64,000 nucleotides of DNA from JAOUEA01 sp038249195 (GTDB taxonomy: Bacteria; Actinomycetota; UBA4738; HRBIN12): contig JBBRWM010000012.1 in the NCBI GenBank assembly GCA_038249195.1, forward strand, positions 1 to 64,000, read 5' to 3'. Numbering within the stretch: position 1 is the stretch's first letter; each line of letters starts with the position of its first letter. Of the stretch, positions 8,145-15,606 are shown in pieces. Both the position numbers and the translations under genes were made by a program. The notes under the pieces are model-generated. The model was not told the DNA's origin. It saw nothing but the letters and a program-made list of their open reading frames with translations, and made no database searches.

Positions 8145-8513
8145 TCAGTCGGCCGCGACGAGCCAGTCCTTCGCCGTCTCGAGCTCTCCGAGGCCGAAGA
8201 CCTTGCATCGCCCGGGCACCATCCACCCGAAGCCACCGACGAGATGACGCATCCACTCGACGTCGGTAACGAACGCGACCCGCTCCCAATGGATATGCTC
8301 GGCGATCCCGAACCGGGCGTCCTCCCACATGGCGCCGACCGAATAGCGGTCGAAGTCCTCGCCGACAACGTAGAGCATGCGTATGTTGTGTCCGGCTCGC
8401 GCCAGGGCTTCCACCGGCCCCATCATCACGTCGCGGTAGTCGTCGGCCGTGACTTCGCCGCTCGCCCGGAAGCCCAACGTCCCATCGGGCATGTCGGTGA
8501 GTTGCTCGATCAA
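8145..8513 (-). CDS. SpoIIAA-like (STAS-type) protein
   Basis: A 122-residue protein of the SpoIIAA-like family: an N-terminal strand with TLGFRASGEVTADDYRDV, a long helix, then VRMLYVVG-like and FGIAEHIHWERVAFVTD segments, ending WLVAAD. The fold is related to anti-sigma-antagonist STAS domains, but this branch lacks a clear phosphorylatable Ser/Thr and its role is unknown. Translation starts at TTG (8513), supported by GGGAGG just upstream. No kinase or sigma partner is adjacent. Confidence 0.75.
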   Translation of the reverse strand: MIEQLTDMPDGTLGFRASGEVTADDYRDVMMGPVEALARAGHNIRMLYVVGEDFDRYSVGAMWEDARFGIAEHIHWERVAFVTDVEWMRHLVGGFGWMVPGRCKVFGLGELETAKDWLVAAD

Positions 8514-8596
8514 GGGTGCCTCCCTGTCGGACTTCGACCCTCGACGCTACACGACGACGCGGTACCGGAGGCGGCGCTCTGAGACGCCGCCGCGAT

Positions 8597-8970
8597 CTAC
8601 GAAAGTCGTTGGAGCAGCATCGCCTTCTTCTGGGCGAATTCCTGTTCCGAAACGATCCCGAGGTCGCGGAGTCGGCCAGTCGCTTGATCTGGTCGATGGG
8701 GTCGGGCGCACCGCCCGTGGACGGCTTCTCGACCGGCGACGGCTCGGCGTCGAGACGTCCCTGCGCGTCGTCCAGCACCCGCCGGTTGGCCTCGGACGGA
8801 TCCATGCGATACCGATCGCGAGCGACCCTGAGGTCGGACTGGGCGATGGCCCATCTCTTGCCCTCGATCTCCTCCGCCTCCGTGGGGTGATCGCCGTTGC
8901 TCATGATGACCACGACGATGACCACCAGAAGGATGATGAGGACCAGCCCTAGAGGTGCGACGATGATCAC
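8597..8970 (-). pseudogene. SHOCT-domain membrane protein, one frameshift
   Basis: The start (GTG 8970, preceded by GGAGGGG) encodes an N-terminal TM helix rich in I/L/V, then a charged linker and DPIDQIKRLAD. The other half of a SHOCT domain (LRDLGIVSEQEFAQKKAMLLQRLS, residues named in two short parts) lies in a different frame ending at 8597. The consensus is KxLAxLRDxGxxTxxEFxxKKxxLL, so one base is missing at about 8670-8673 (GACTCC where GACCTCC is expected). The restored protein would be about 124 residues. SHOCT domains are short oligomerisation or membrane-associated modules of unclear role. Confidence 0.72.
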
Positions 8971-9117
8971 GTTCCCCTCCCGCTTCCGAGACTCGGTGAA
9001 GTCTATGACTCGGGCGGGGGGCTTCGCTACCGCTCAACAGAGCGTTTCCAGGGCGATCTGAGGCTAGTCGGGGTCGAGTCGCCCCCCGTGCGTGCGCACC
9101 CGGGCAAAGTCCCTCGG

Positions 9118-9145
9118 TTGACAGCAGATCCCAGCCCTCTACACT
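9118..9145 (+). promoter_or_regulatory. sigma-A-type promoter of the ilv operon
   Basis: A perfect -35 TTGACA (9118-9123) is separated by 16 bases from the -10 TACACT (9140-9145). Transcription would begin at about 9151-9155, so the leader-peptide ATG at 9155 is at or within a few bases of the 5' end. Confidence 0.8.
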
Positions 9146-9154
9146 AGTTTGACC

Positions 9155-9205
9155 ATGTCGAGCCAAAGGCTGTTCGGACGCAGCGTCCTCGTACTTATTA
9201 GCTAG
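9155..9205 (+). CDS. ilvL: ilv operon leader peptide
   Basis: A 16-residue ORF, MSSQRLFGRSVLVLIS, with five consecutive branched-chain codons Val-Leu-Val-Leu-Ile just before the Ser and stop. It sits directly after the promoter and directly before two hairpins and a terminator, as in attenuator leaders of ilv operons. Ribosome stalling at these codons when charged Val/Leu/Ile-tRNAs are scarce should favour read-through into ilvB. It has no room for a Shine-Dalgarno sequence and is probably translated from a leaderless mRNA. Confidence 0.82.
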   Translation: MSSQRLFGRSVLVLIS

Positions 9206-9239
9206 GCGCGGCCAGGCCACCAGGCCTGCTCGCCGCGCC
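9205..9239 (+). promoter_or_regulatory. attenuator hairpin 1:2 (pause structure)
   Basis: GGCGCGG (9205-9211) pairs with CCGCGCC (9233-9239), and inside it CAGGCC (9213-9218) pairs with GGCCTG (9223-9228) over an ACCA loop. The structure begins at the leader-peptide stop codon, so a ribosome stalled on the Val/Leu/Ile codons would mask its left arm. I could not define a single clear 2:3 antiterminator by eye. Confidence 0.6.
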
Positions 9240-9243
9240 GACG

Positions 9244-9269
9244 ACCCCGCGAACCCCGCGGGGTTTTTT
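9244..9269 (+). terminator. intrinsic terminator (ilv attenuator)
   Basis: ACCCCGCG (9244-9251) and CGCGGGGT (9257-9264) form a perfect 8-bp stem with a 5-base loop (AACCC), followed by T6 (9264-9269). It lies between the leader peptide and the first structural gene, so it is a conditional terminator rather than an operon end. Confidence 0.88.
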
Positions 9270-9334
9270 GTACCCGTGAACCACCCCGTCGCACCGTGAA
9301 ACCCGGGCCGGACGCCCGGAGAAGGGAGACCACC

Positions 9335-9652
9335 ATGCGGTACGAGTTCGAGCGAGACGGCACCGTCGTCGCCAGCGTGCTCTGGGAGGGTCCCGGCCAG
9401 GTCAGCGTGGAGACGGCCGATCAGTCCACGCGGGCCGTCGTGGACCGTTACCTGTCCTCCGAGGTGGTCTACCTGGGCAGCGGGTTCGACTTCGGCGCCG
9501 AGGACGAGCAGGACATCCTGCAGATGCGCCGCCGCGACTGGACCCCGTGGGAGTTTGAGCGGGCCTGCCGAAACCTGAGCCACCGGCTGCAGGCGCGCGT
9601 CCGACGCGTGGAGACCGGCCCCGTCGAGGACCGCACGGCGGCGTCGCGATGA
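9335..9652 (+). CDS. small conserved-context protein of unknown function, first gene of the ilv operon
   Basis: A 105-residue soluble protein beginning MRYEFERDGTVVASVLWEGP, with a central YLGSGFDFGAEDEQ and a C-terminal helix WEFERACRNLSHRLQARVR. No ACT domain, TM segment or catalytic motif is visible and I do not recognise the family. The ATG at 9335 has GGGAG 7-8 bases upstream. The stop overlaps the ilvB start (ATGA), so its translation is coupled to acetolactate synthase. Its position downstream of the attenuator means it is co-regulated with branched-chain synthesis. A small accessory or regulatory role is inference only. Confidence 0.75.
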   Translation: MRYEFERDGTVVASVLWEGPGQVSVETADQSTRAVVDRYLSSEVVYLGSGFDFGAEDEQDILQMRRRDWTPWEFERACRNLSHRLQARVRRVETGPVEDRTAASR

Positions 9653-11400
9653 AGATGAGCGGCGCGGACGCGCTCCTGAAGGCCCTTGAGGGTGAGGGCG
9701 TGGAGGTCGTGTTCGGCATCCCGGGGGGCGCGAGCATGCCGATCTACGACCCCCTGGTCGACCGCTCACCGATCCGCCACGTCCTGTGCCGCCACGAGCA
9801 GGGCGCGGGTCACGCCGCCGAGGGCTTCGCCTGGGCCACCGGCAAGGTCGGCGTGTGCATGGCCACGTCCGGTCCCGGCGCCACGAACCTCGTGACTCCG
9901 CTCGCCGACGCCAAGATGGACTCGGTGCCCATCGTGGCGATCACGGGGCAGGTCCCTACGCCGGTCGTGGGTAACGACGCCTTCCAGGAGGCCGACATCA
10001 CGGGCATCACGATGCCGGTGACGAAACACAACTTCCTGGTGAAGGACCCCGCGCGGATCGTAGAGACCGTGCGCGAGGCGTTCCACATCGCGCGCACGGG
10101 CCGCCCCGGTCCCGTCCTCATCGACCTCCCCAAGGACGTCCTCCTCGCGGAGACCACTTACGCCTGGCCCGAGAACGTCAAGCTGCCCGGCTACAAGCCC
10201 ACCACCAAAGGGCATCAGCGCCAAGTGGTGGAGGCCGTGAAGCTGATCATGAAGGCCAAGAAGCCGGTGCTCTACGTGGGCGGCGGCGTCATCAAGGCCG
10301 ACGCCCACAAGGAGCTGTTCAAGCTCGCCACGACGGGCGAGCTGCCCGTGGTGACCACGCTCATGGCCCGCGGCGCGTTCCCCGACTCGCACGAACTGTG
10401 CCTGGGCATGCCCGGCATGCACGGCAACTACACCGCCGTCACGGCCATGCAGCAGTCAGACCTCCTCGTGGCCCTCGCCTCTCGCTTCGATGATCGCGTC
10501 ACGGGCAAGCTTGCCGGCTTCGCGCCCAACGCCAAGGTGATCCACGTGGACATCGACCCCGCGGAGATCGGCAAGAACCGCGCCGTGGACGTGCCCATCG
10601 TGGGTGACGCGAAGGACGTGATCGCGAAGCTGGCGACCGAGCTCGCCAAGCGTCAGGAGGAAGCCGGCGGCGTGCCCGATAGGACCCCGTGGCTCCGGCA
10701 GCTCGCCGCATGGCGCGAGGAGTTCCCCTACCGCTACGACCAGCAGCCCGGCGGCGCCTTGAAGCCCCAATACTGCGTGGAGCGCCTGCACGCGTTCGCT
10801 GATGAGGACACGATCCTGGTTTCGGGCGTCGGCCAGCACCAGATGTACGCGTCGCAGTACTGGCGGTTCGAGAAGCCGCGGCACTGGATCAACTCCGGCG
10901 GTCTCGGCACGATGGGATTCGCGGTCCCGGCGGCCATGGGCGCGAAGGTCGGCCAACCCGGAAAGCGCGTCGTGGCCATCGACGGCGACGGGTGCTTCCA
11001 GATGACCGCGCAGGAGCTCGCGACCAGCGCCACGGAGCAGATCCCGTTCGTCACCGCGATCTTGAATAATGGGTACCTCGGGATGGTGCGTCAGTGGCAG
11101 GAGCTGTTCTTCGAAGAGCGGTACTCGGGCGTGTGGCTCGATCCGAACGTCCCCGATTACGTGAAGCTTGCCGAGGCCTACGGCGCGGTGGGCCTGCGGG
11201 TGGACTCGCCCGACGAGGTCGACAACGCGATCGAGAAGGCATACTCGATCACGGACCGCAGCGTGGTGATCGACTTCCGCGTGGACCCCGCCGAGATGGT
11301 CTTCCCCATGGTGCCCTCGGGCGCTTCGAACGACGACATCATCCTCGGGCCCGAGGGTCTGCGGCCCACCAACGACCCCGCGGAGGCACCGATCGTATGA
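9649..11400 (+). CDS. ilvB: acetolactate synthase, large (catalytic) subunit
   Basis: At 583 residues it has the usual family length. It condenses two pyruvates to 2-acetolactate, or pyruvate with 2-oxobutanoate to 2-aceto-2-hydroxybutyrate, using thiamine diphosphate, FAD and Mg. The catalytic Glu is E50 (in CRHEQGAGHAAEGFA). The ThDP/Mg motif GDGCFQM starts near residue 446 and ends with the NNGYLGM segment near 475-480. FAD-domain phrases such as ASRFDDRVTGK are present. It overlaps the preceding small gene and ilvN by 4 bases each (ATGA), giving tight stoichiometric coupling with the regulatory subunit. Confidence 0.97.
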   Translation: MKMSGADALLKALEGEGVEVVFGIPGGASMPIYDPLVDRSPIRHVLCRHEQGAGHAAEGFAWATGKVGVCMATSGPGATNLVTPLADAKMDSVPIVAITGQVPTPVVGNDAFQEADITGITMPVTKHNFLVKDPARIVETVREAFHIARTGRPGPVLIDLPKDVLLAETTYAWPENVKLPGYKPTTKGHQRQVVEAVKLIMKAKKPVLYVGGGVIKADAHKELFKLATTGELPVVTTLMARGAFPDSHELCLGMPGMHGNYTAVTAMQQSDLLVALASRFDDRVTGKLAGFAPNAKVIHVDIDPAEIGKNRAVDVPIVGDAKDVIAKLATELAKRQEEAGGVPDRTPWLRQLAAWREEFPYRYDQQPGGALKPQYCVERLHAFADEDTILVSGVGQHQMYASQYWRFEKPRHWINSGGLGTMGFAVPAAMGAKVGQPGKRVVAIDGDGCFQMTAQELATSATEQIPFVTAILNNGYLGMVRQWQELFFEERYSGVWLDPNVPDYVKLAEAYGAVGLRVDSPDEVDNAIEKAYSITDRSVVIDFRVDPAEMVFPMVPSGASNDDIILGPEGLRPTNDPAEAPIV

Positions 11401-11918
11401 GTGACTTCCACACCTTGTCCGTGCTGGTGGAGGACCGCCCCGGCGTGCTGACGCGCGTGGCCGGTCTGTTCGCGGCACGCGGCTACAACATCGACTCGCT
11501 CGCCGTGGGTCCCACCGACGCCGGCGGCCTCTCGCGCATGACCATCGTCGTGAACGTGGACGAGAGCCCGCTGGAACAGGTCACCAAACAGCTGAACAAG
11601 CTCGTGAACGTGATCAAGATCCTTGAGCACGAACCCGGCTCGGCCGTGGAGCGCGAGTTGATGCTCGCCAAGGTCAAGGCGGTGGGCGACGTGCGGGCGC
11701 GGATCATGGAGATCTGCGAGGTGTTCCGCGTGAACATCGTGGACGTCACCGCGTCCACCCTCACGGTGGAGGCCAGCGGCAAGCCCGAGAAGCTCGAGGC
11801 GCTGCGCGCCATGCTGTCCGAATACGGGATCGTGGAGCTCTCACGCACGGGACGTATCGCGCTCTCCCGCGGGGATCGAGGCATCCGCGAGCGCCAGGCC
11901 CTCCGGGCCGCCAACTAG
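11397..11918 (+). CDS. ilvN: acetolactate synthase, small (regulatory) subunit
   Basis: A 173-residue subunit with an N-terminal ACT domain (HTLSVLVEDRPGVLTRVAGLF, residues about 4-24, then RGYNIDSLAVGPT) that binds valine for feedback inhibition. The C-terminal domain (about 80-160) contains the motif AKVKAVGDVRARIMEI. It activates IlvB and confers end-product control. The ATG at 11397 overlaps the ilvB stop. A 49-base gap without a visible terminator separates it from ilvC. Confidence 0.97.
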   Translation: MSDFHTLSVLVEDRPGVLTRVAGLFAARGYNIDSLAVGPTDAGGLSRMTIVVNVDESPLEQVTKQLNKLVNVIKILEHEPGSAVERELMLAKVKAVGDVRARIMEICEVFRVNIVDVTASTLTVEASGKPEKLEALRAMLSEYGIVELSRTGRIALSRGDRGIRERQALRAAN

Positions 11919-11967
11919 TCCATACCAGACTACGAACGAGAACGACGAGCACGGAAGGGATCGGGAG

Positions 11968-12984
11968 ATGGCGACGATCTATTACGAGAAGGACACCGAC
12001 CCGTCGGTGCTGCAGGCCGACAAGATCGCGGTCCTTGGCTACGGCAGCCAGGGGCATGCGCACGCGCAGAACCTTCGCGACTCCGGGTTCGACGTGCGGG
12101 TGGGCCTGCGCTCCGGCTCCGCCTCGCGCGCCCAGGCGGAGGCGGCCGGCCTGCGCGTCCTCGACACGGCCGACGCGGTGGCCGAGGCCGACGTGGTGAT
12201 GTGCCTGTTGCCCGACACGAGCCACGCCAAGGTCTACGCCGAGGACATCGAGCCCAACCTCAAGGACGGCGACATGCTGATGTTCGCCCACGGCTTCTCG
12301 ATCCATTTCGGGACGGTGCTCCCGCCGGTCGGCGTCGACGTGACCATGATCGCGCCCAAGGGCCCGGGGCACCTCGTGCGCCGCACCTATGAACAGGGGA
12401 TCGGTACGCCGGGCCTGGTGGCCGTGCAGCAGGACGCGACGGGCAAGGGGCTGCAGCGCGCGCTCGCCTACGGCGCGGGCATCGGCTGCGCGCGCGCGGG
12501 CATCATCCAGACCACGTATCAGGAGGAGACCGAGACCGACCTGTTCGGCGAGCAGGCGGTGCTCTGCGGGGGGTTGTCCTCCCTCATCAAGAACGGGTTC
12601 GACACGCTCGTGGCGGCCGGCTACCAGCCGGAGATCGCGTACTTCGAGTGTCTGCACGAGGTGAAGCTCATCGTGGACCTGATCTACGAGGGCGGCCTGA
12701 GCTGGATGCGGCATTCCGTTTCGACGACTGCCGAGTGGGGCGACTACGTGAGCGGCCCTCGCGTGGTGGACCAGCACGTGCGGGCCGAGATGGAGGGCGT
12801 GCTCGCCGACATCCGCGACGGATCGTTCGCCGAACGGTGGATCGAGGAGGCCGACGGCGGCTTCGGGGAGTACCGCCGACTTCGAGACGCGGCGCGGACG
12901 TCCCAGCTCGAGAGGGTGGGGCGGGAGCTGCGCCAGATGATGCCCTGGCTCGAGAGCGACGACAAGGTGGCCCCGCATGACTGA
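11968..12984 (+). CDS. ilvC: ketol-acid reductoisomerase, class I
   Basis: At 338 residues it is the short class I form. It isomerises and reduces acetolactate (or acetohydroxybutyrate) to the dihydroxy acid. The Rossmann motif GYGSQGHAHAQNLRDSGF is near residues 25-42, followed by GLRSGSASR, the beta2-alphaB loop whose Arg/Ser residues usually bind the NADPH phosphate. The knotted C-terminal domain has the metal-binding region QEETETDLFGEQAVLCGG and FECLHEVKLIVDL. Start ATG with GGGAG upstream. The stop overlaps the leuA start by 8 bases. Confidence 0.97.
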   Translation: MATIYYEKDTDPSVLQADKIAVLGYGSQGHAHAQNLRDSGFDVRVGLRSGSASRAQAEAAGLRVLDTADAVAEADVVMCLLPDTSHAKVYAEDIEPNLKDGDMLMFAHGFSIHFGTVLPPVGVDVTMIAPKGPGHLVRRTYEQGIGTPGLVAVQQDATGKGLQRALAYGAGIGCARAGIIQTTYQEETETDLFGEQAVLCGGLSSLIKNGFDTLVAAGYQPEIAYFECLHEVKLIVDLIYEGGLSWMRHSVSTTAEWGDYVSGPRVVDQHVRAEMEGVLADIRDGSFAERWIEEADGGFGEYRRLRDAARTSQLERVGRELRQMMPWLESDDKVAPHD

Positions 12985-14554
12985 GGACGGCAACGTAGGT
13001 GATGGAGGCCGCGGGAGCGGCGGCGAGGTTCAGATCTTCGACACGACGCTGCGCGACGGCGAGCAGGCCCCCGGCATCGCGCTGTCGAAAGCCGAGAAGG
13101 TCGAGATCGCCGAGCAGCTCGCCCGGTTGAACGTCGACATCCTCGAGGCCGGGTTCCCCATCTCCTCGACCGGCGAGTTCGACGCGGTCGCCGAGATCGC
13201 GTCGTCGGTGAAGGGACCGGTGATCGCGGCCCTTGCGCGCACCGCGACCGGGGACGTCGAGCGCGCGGCGGAGGCGCTCAAGGGCGCCGAGCTCTGGCGC
13301 ATCCACACGTTCATCTCCACCAGCGACGTCCAGCGCGAGTCCATGCTGAAGATGACGCACCGGCAGGTGCTCGATGCCGTCACGGCGAACGTGACACTCG
13401 CGAAGAGCTACACCGAGGACGTGGAGTTCAGCGCGCAGGACGCGACGCGCACCCCGCTCGCGTTCCTGCTGGAGTGCTACCGCGCTGCGGTAGCGTGCGG
13501 CGCCACCACGATCAACGTTCCCGACACCGTGGGGTACGCGACGCCCACCGAGTTCGGCGAACTGATCCGCACGGTGCGCGAGGACGTTCCCGATCACGTG
13601 GTGATCTCCACGCACTGCCACAACGACCTGGGCCTTGCCGTGGCGAACTCGCTGGCCGGCATCGAGAACGGTGCCGGCCAGGTCGAGGTCGCCGTGAACG
13701 GCATCGGCGAGCGCGCGGGCAACTGCTCGCTCGAAGAGATCGCCATGGTGCTGCGCACACGAGGGCAGGCGCTGGACCGTCGACACCATCTCAACATCAA
13801 GGAGATCGTGCGCACCTCGCGGATGGTGTCCATGATGACCGGCTACAGCGTGCAGCCGAACAAGGCAGTTGTGGGCTCGAGCGCATTCGCTCACGAGAGC
13901 GGGATCCACCAACACGGCGTGCTATCGAACCGCGCCACGTACGAGATCATGGACCCGGTCGAGATCGGGCTCGAGGGCAGCGAGCTGGTGTTGGGCAAGC
14001 ACTCGGGCCGCCACGCGTTCGTGGACGCCCTGGACAAGCTGGGGATCCACCTCGACGATGGCCCCCTGGGCCGCGCCTTCTCGCGATTCAAGGACCTCGC
14101 CGACCGCAAGGTGCAGATCACCGACCAGGACCTGACGGCGATCGTGGCCGAGGAGCTGGGCGCCGCCGACGAGGACCTCCTGGTGATGGAGTCCCTCGAG
14201 ATGGGCGGGGGCACGCACCTGCAGTGCCGCGCGAGTGTGCGGCTGCGCCGCGGCGAGGACGAGGTCCTGGAAGAGTCGGCACTCGGCGACGGATTGATCG
14301 ACGCGGCCATGGGTGCCATCCAGCGCGCCGCCGGCGTGCAGGCGCGTCTCGTGAGCTTCCACGTGTCCGGCGTGACGGGCGGCACCGACGCGCTGGGCGA
14401 CGTGGTGGTGCAGATCGAGGTGGACGGCCGTCGCGTGAGCGGCCGAGGCGTGGCCACCGACGTGGTGGAGGCAAGCGCGCGCGCCTTCCTCGCAGCCGTG
14501 AACCGGGCGCTGCAGGTGTCGGCGGCGAGCGCCTCGAACGAGGAGACGCCTTGA
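12977..14554 (+). CDS. leuA: 2-isopropylmalate synthase
   Basis: A 525-residue enzyme that condenses acetyl-CoA with 2-oxoisovalerate, the first committed step to leucine. The DRE-TIM barrel has DTTLRDGEQAPGIALS near residues 22-37 and the metal-binding HCHND near 213. The C-terminal LeuA dimer/allosteric domain (about 390-525) binds leucine and includes GVTGGTDALGDV. The barrel and substrate-specific phrases fit LeuA rather than citramalate synthase, which is encoded separately downstream. It overlaps ilvC (8 bases) and leuB (TTGA, 4 bases). Confidence 0.93.
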   Translation: MTEDGNVGDGGRGSGGEVQIFDTTLRDGEQAPGIALSKAEKVEIAEQLARLNVDILEAGFPISSTGEFDAVAEIASSVKGPVIAALARTATGDVERAAEALKGAELWRIHTFISTSDVQRESMLKMTHRQVLDAVTANVTLAKSYTEDVEFSAQDATRTPLAFLLECYRAAVACGATTINVPDTVGYATPTEFGELIRTVREDVPDHVVISTHCHNDLGLAVANSLAGIENGAGQVEVAVNGIGERAGNCSLEEIAMVLRTRGQALDRRHHLNIKEIVRTSRMVSMMTGYSVQPNKAVVGSSAFAHESGIHQHGVLSNRATYEIMDPVEIGLEGSELVLGKHSGRHAFVDALDKLGIHLDDGPLGRAFSRFKDLADRKVQITDQDLTAIVAEELGAADEDLLVMESLEMGGGTHLQCRASVRLRRGEDEVLEESALGDGLIDAAMGAIQRAAGVQARLVSFHVSGVTGGTDALGDVVVQIEVDGRRVSGRGVATDVVEASARAFLAAVNRALQVSAASASNEETP

Positions 14555-15606
14555 GCCCCGCGTATCGGCTGGGCGTTATCCCCGGGGACGGCACGGGCCC
14601 CGAGGTCGTGGCCGAGGGCCTGAAGGTCCTCGACGCCGTGCGCGGGGACGCGTCCTACGAGCTCGTGGAGTTCGACCTCGGCGCGGACCGGTACCTGCGT
14701 ACGGGAGAGACGCTCCCCGACGACGAGCTCGAACGCTTGCGGGGCTGCGACACGATCTTCCTGGGCGCCGTCGGGGATCCCCGCGTGCGGCCCGGCGTCC
14801 TCGAGCGCGACCTGCTGCTCAAGGCGCGGTTCGGACTGGATCAGTGGGTCAACCTGCGTCCGGTGGTGCGCTACCCCGGCGTCGAGACGCTGGTGCCGAG
14901 CCACACCGAGGAGGACGTGAACTTCGTGGTGGTGCGGGAGAATTCGGAGGGTCTGTACACGGGGGCGGGCGGGTTCCACCGCAAGGGCACGCCGCACGAG
15001 GTGGCGGTGCAGGAGTCGATCAACACGAGGCACGGGGTCGAGCGCATCGTGCGCTACGCGTTCGAGCTCGCGACGCAGCCGCACCGCCGCAAGAAGCTCA
15101 CCCTGGTGCACAAGACCAACGTCCTGACCTTCGCCGGCGACCTGTACCAGCGCGTCGTGGACGAACTGGCGGCCGAGTTCCCGGAGGTCGAGACGGACTA
15201 CGTGCACGTGGACGCCGCCTGCATCTACTTCTTGGACCGGCCCGACCGATTCGACGTGATCGTCACGGACAACATGTTCGGCGACATCCTCACGGACCTC
15301 GGCGCCATGATCCAAGGCGGCATGGGCATCGCGGCAGGCGGAAACATCAACCCAAGCGGGGTCTCGATGTTCGAGCCGATCGGCGGAACGGCACCCGACC
15401 TCACCGGCACGGGCACGATCAACCCGCTCGCCGCGATCGGCGCGGCGGAGATGCTGCTGCGGCAGCTCGGGGAGGCCACGGCGGCCGACCGCGTGGACCG
15501 GGGGATCCGGGCAGCCACGTCGCAGATGAAGAGCATGCGGGCCGGCGAGATGGGCTGCAGCACGTCCGAGGTCGGGGATCTCGTGGTGGAAGGGGCAGCC
15601 GCGTGA
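14551..15606 (+). CDS. leuB: 3-isopropylmalate dehydrogenase
   Basis: A 351-residue isopropylmalate/isocitrate dehydrogenase family enzyme, NAD-dependent, decarboxylating 3-isopropylmalate. It has GDGTGPEVV at the N-terminus, RENSEGLYTGAGG (substrate loop), the catalytic YDVI-like segment FDVIVTDNMFGDILTDLGA, and FEPIGGTAPD. The start must be TTG at 14551: no ATG or GTG lies in frame before the GDGTGPE motif, and GAGGAG sits 5 bases upstream. It is TTGA-coupled to leuA and GTGA-coupled to cimA. leuC and leuD, needed between LeuA and LeuB, are not in this window. Confidence 0.92.
   Translation: MSPAYRLGVIPGDGTGPEVVAEGLKVLDAVRGDASYELVEFDLGADRYLRTGETLPDDELERLRGCDTIFLGAVGDPRVRPGVLERDLLLKARFGLDQWVNLRPVVRYPGVETLVPSHTEEDVNFVVVRENSEGLYTGAGGFHRKGTPHEVAVQESINTRHGVERIVRYAFELATQPHRRKKLTLVHKTNVLTFAGDLYQRVVDELAAEFPEVETDYVHVDAACIYFLDRPDRFDVIVTDNMFGDILTDLGAMIQGGMGIAAGGNINPSGVSMFEPIGGTAPDLTGTGTINPLAAIGAAEMLLRQLGEATAADRVDRGIRAATSQMKSMRAGEMGCSTSEVGDLVVEGAAA

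Noticed and set aside
13474..14550. In-frame 5' extension of leuB inside leuA
   Set aside because: The extension overlaps the whole C-terminal half of leuA and is Arg-rich; the TTG at 14551 with GAGGAG gives the normal LeuB N-terminus.
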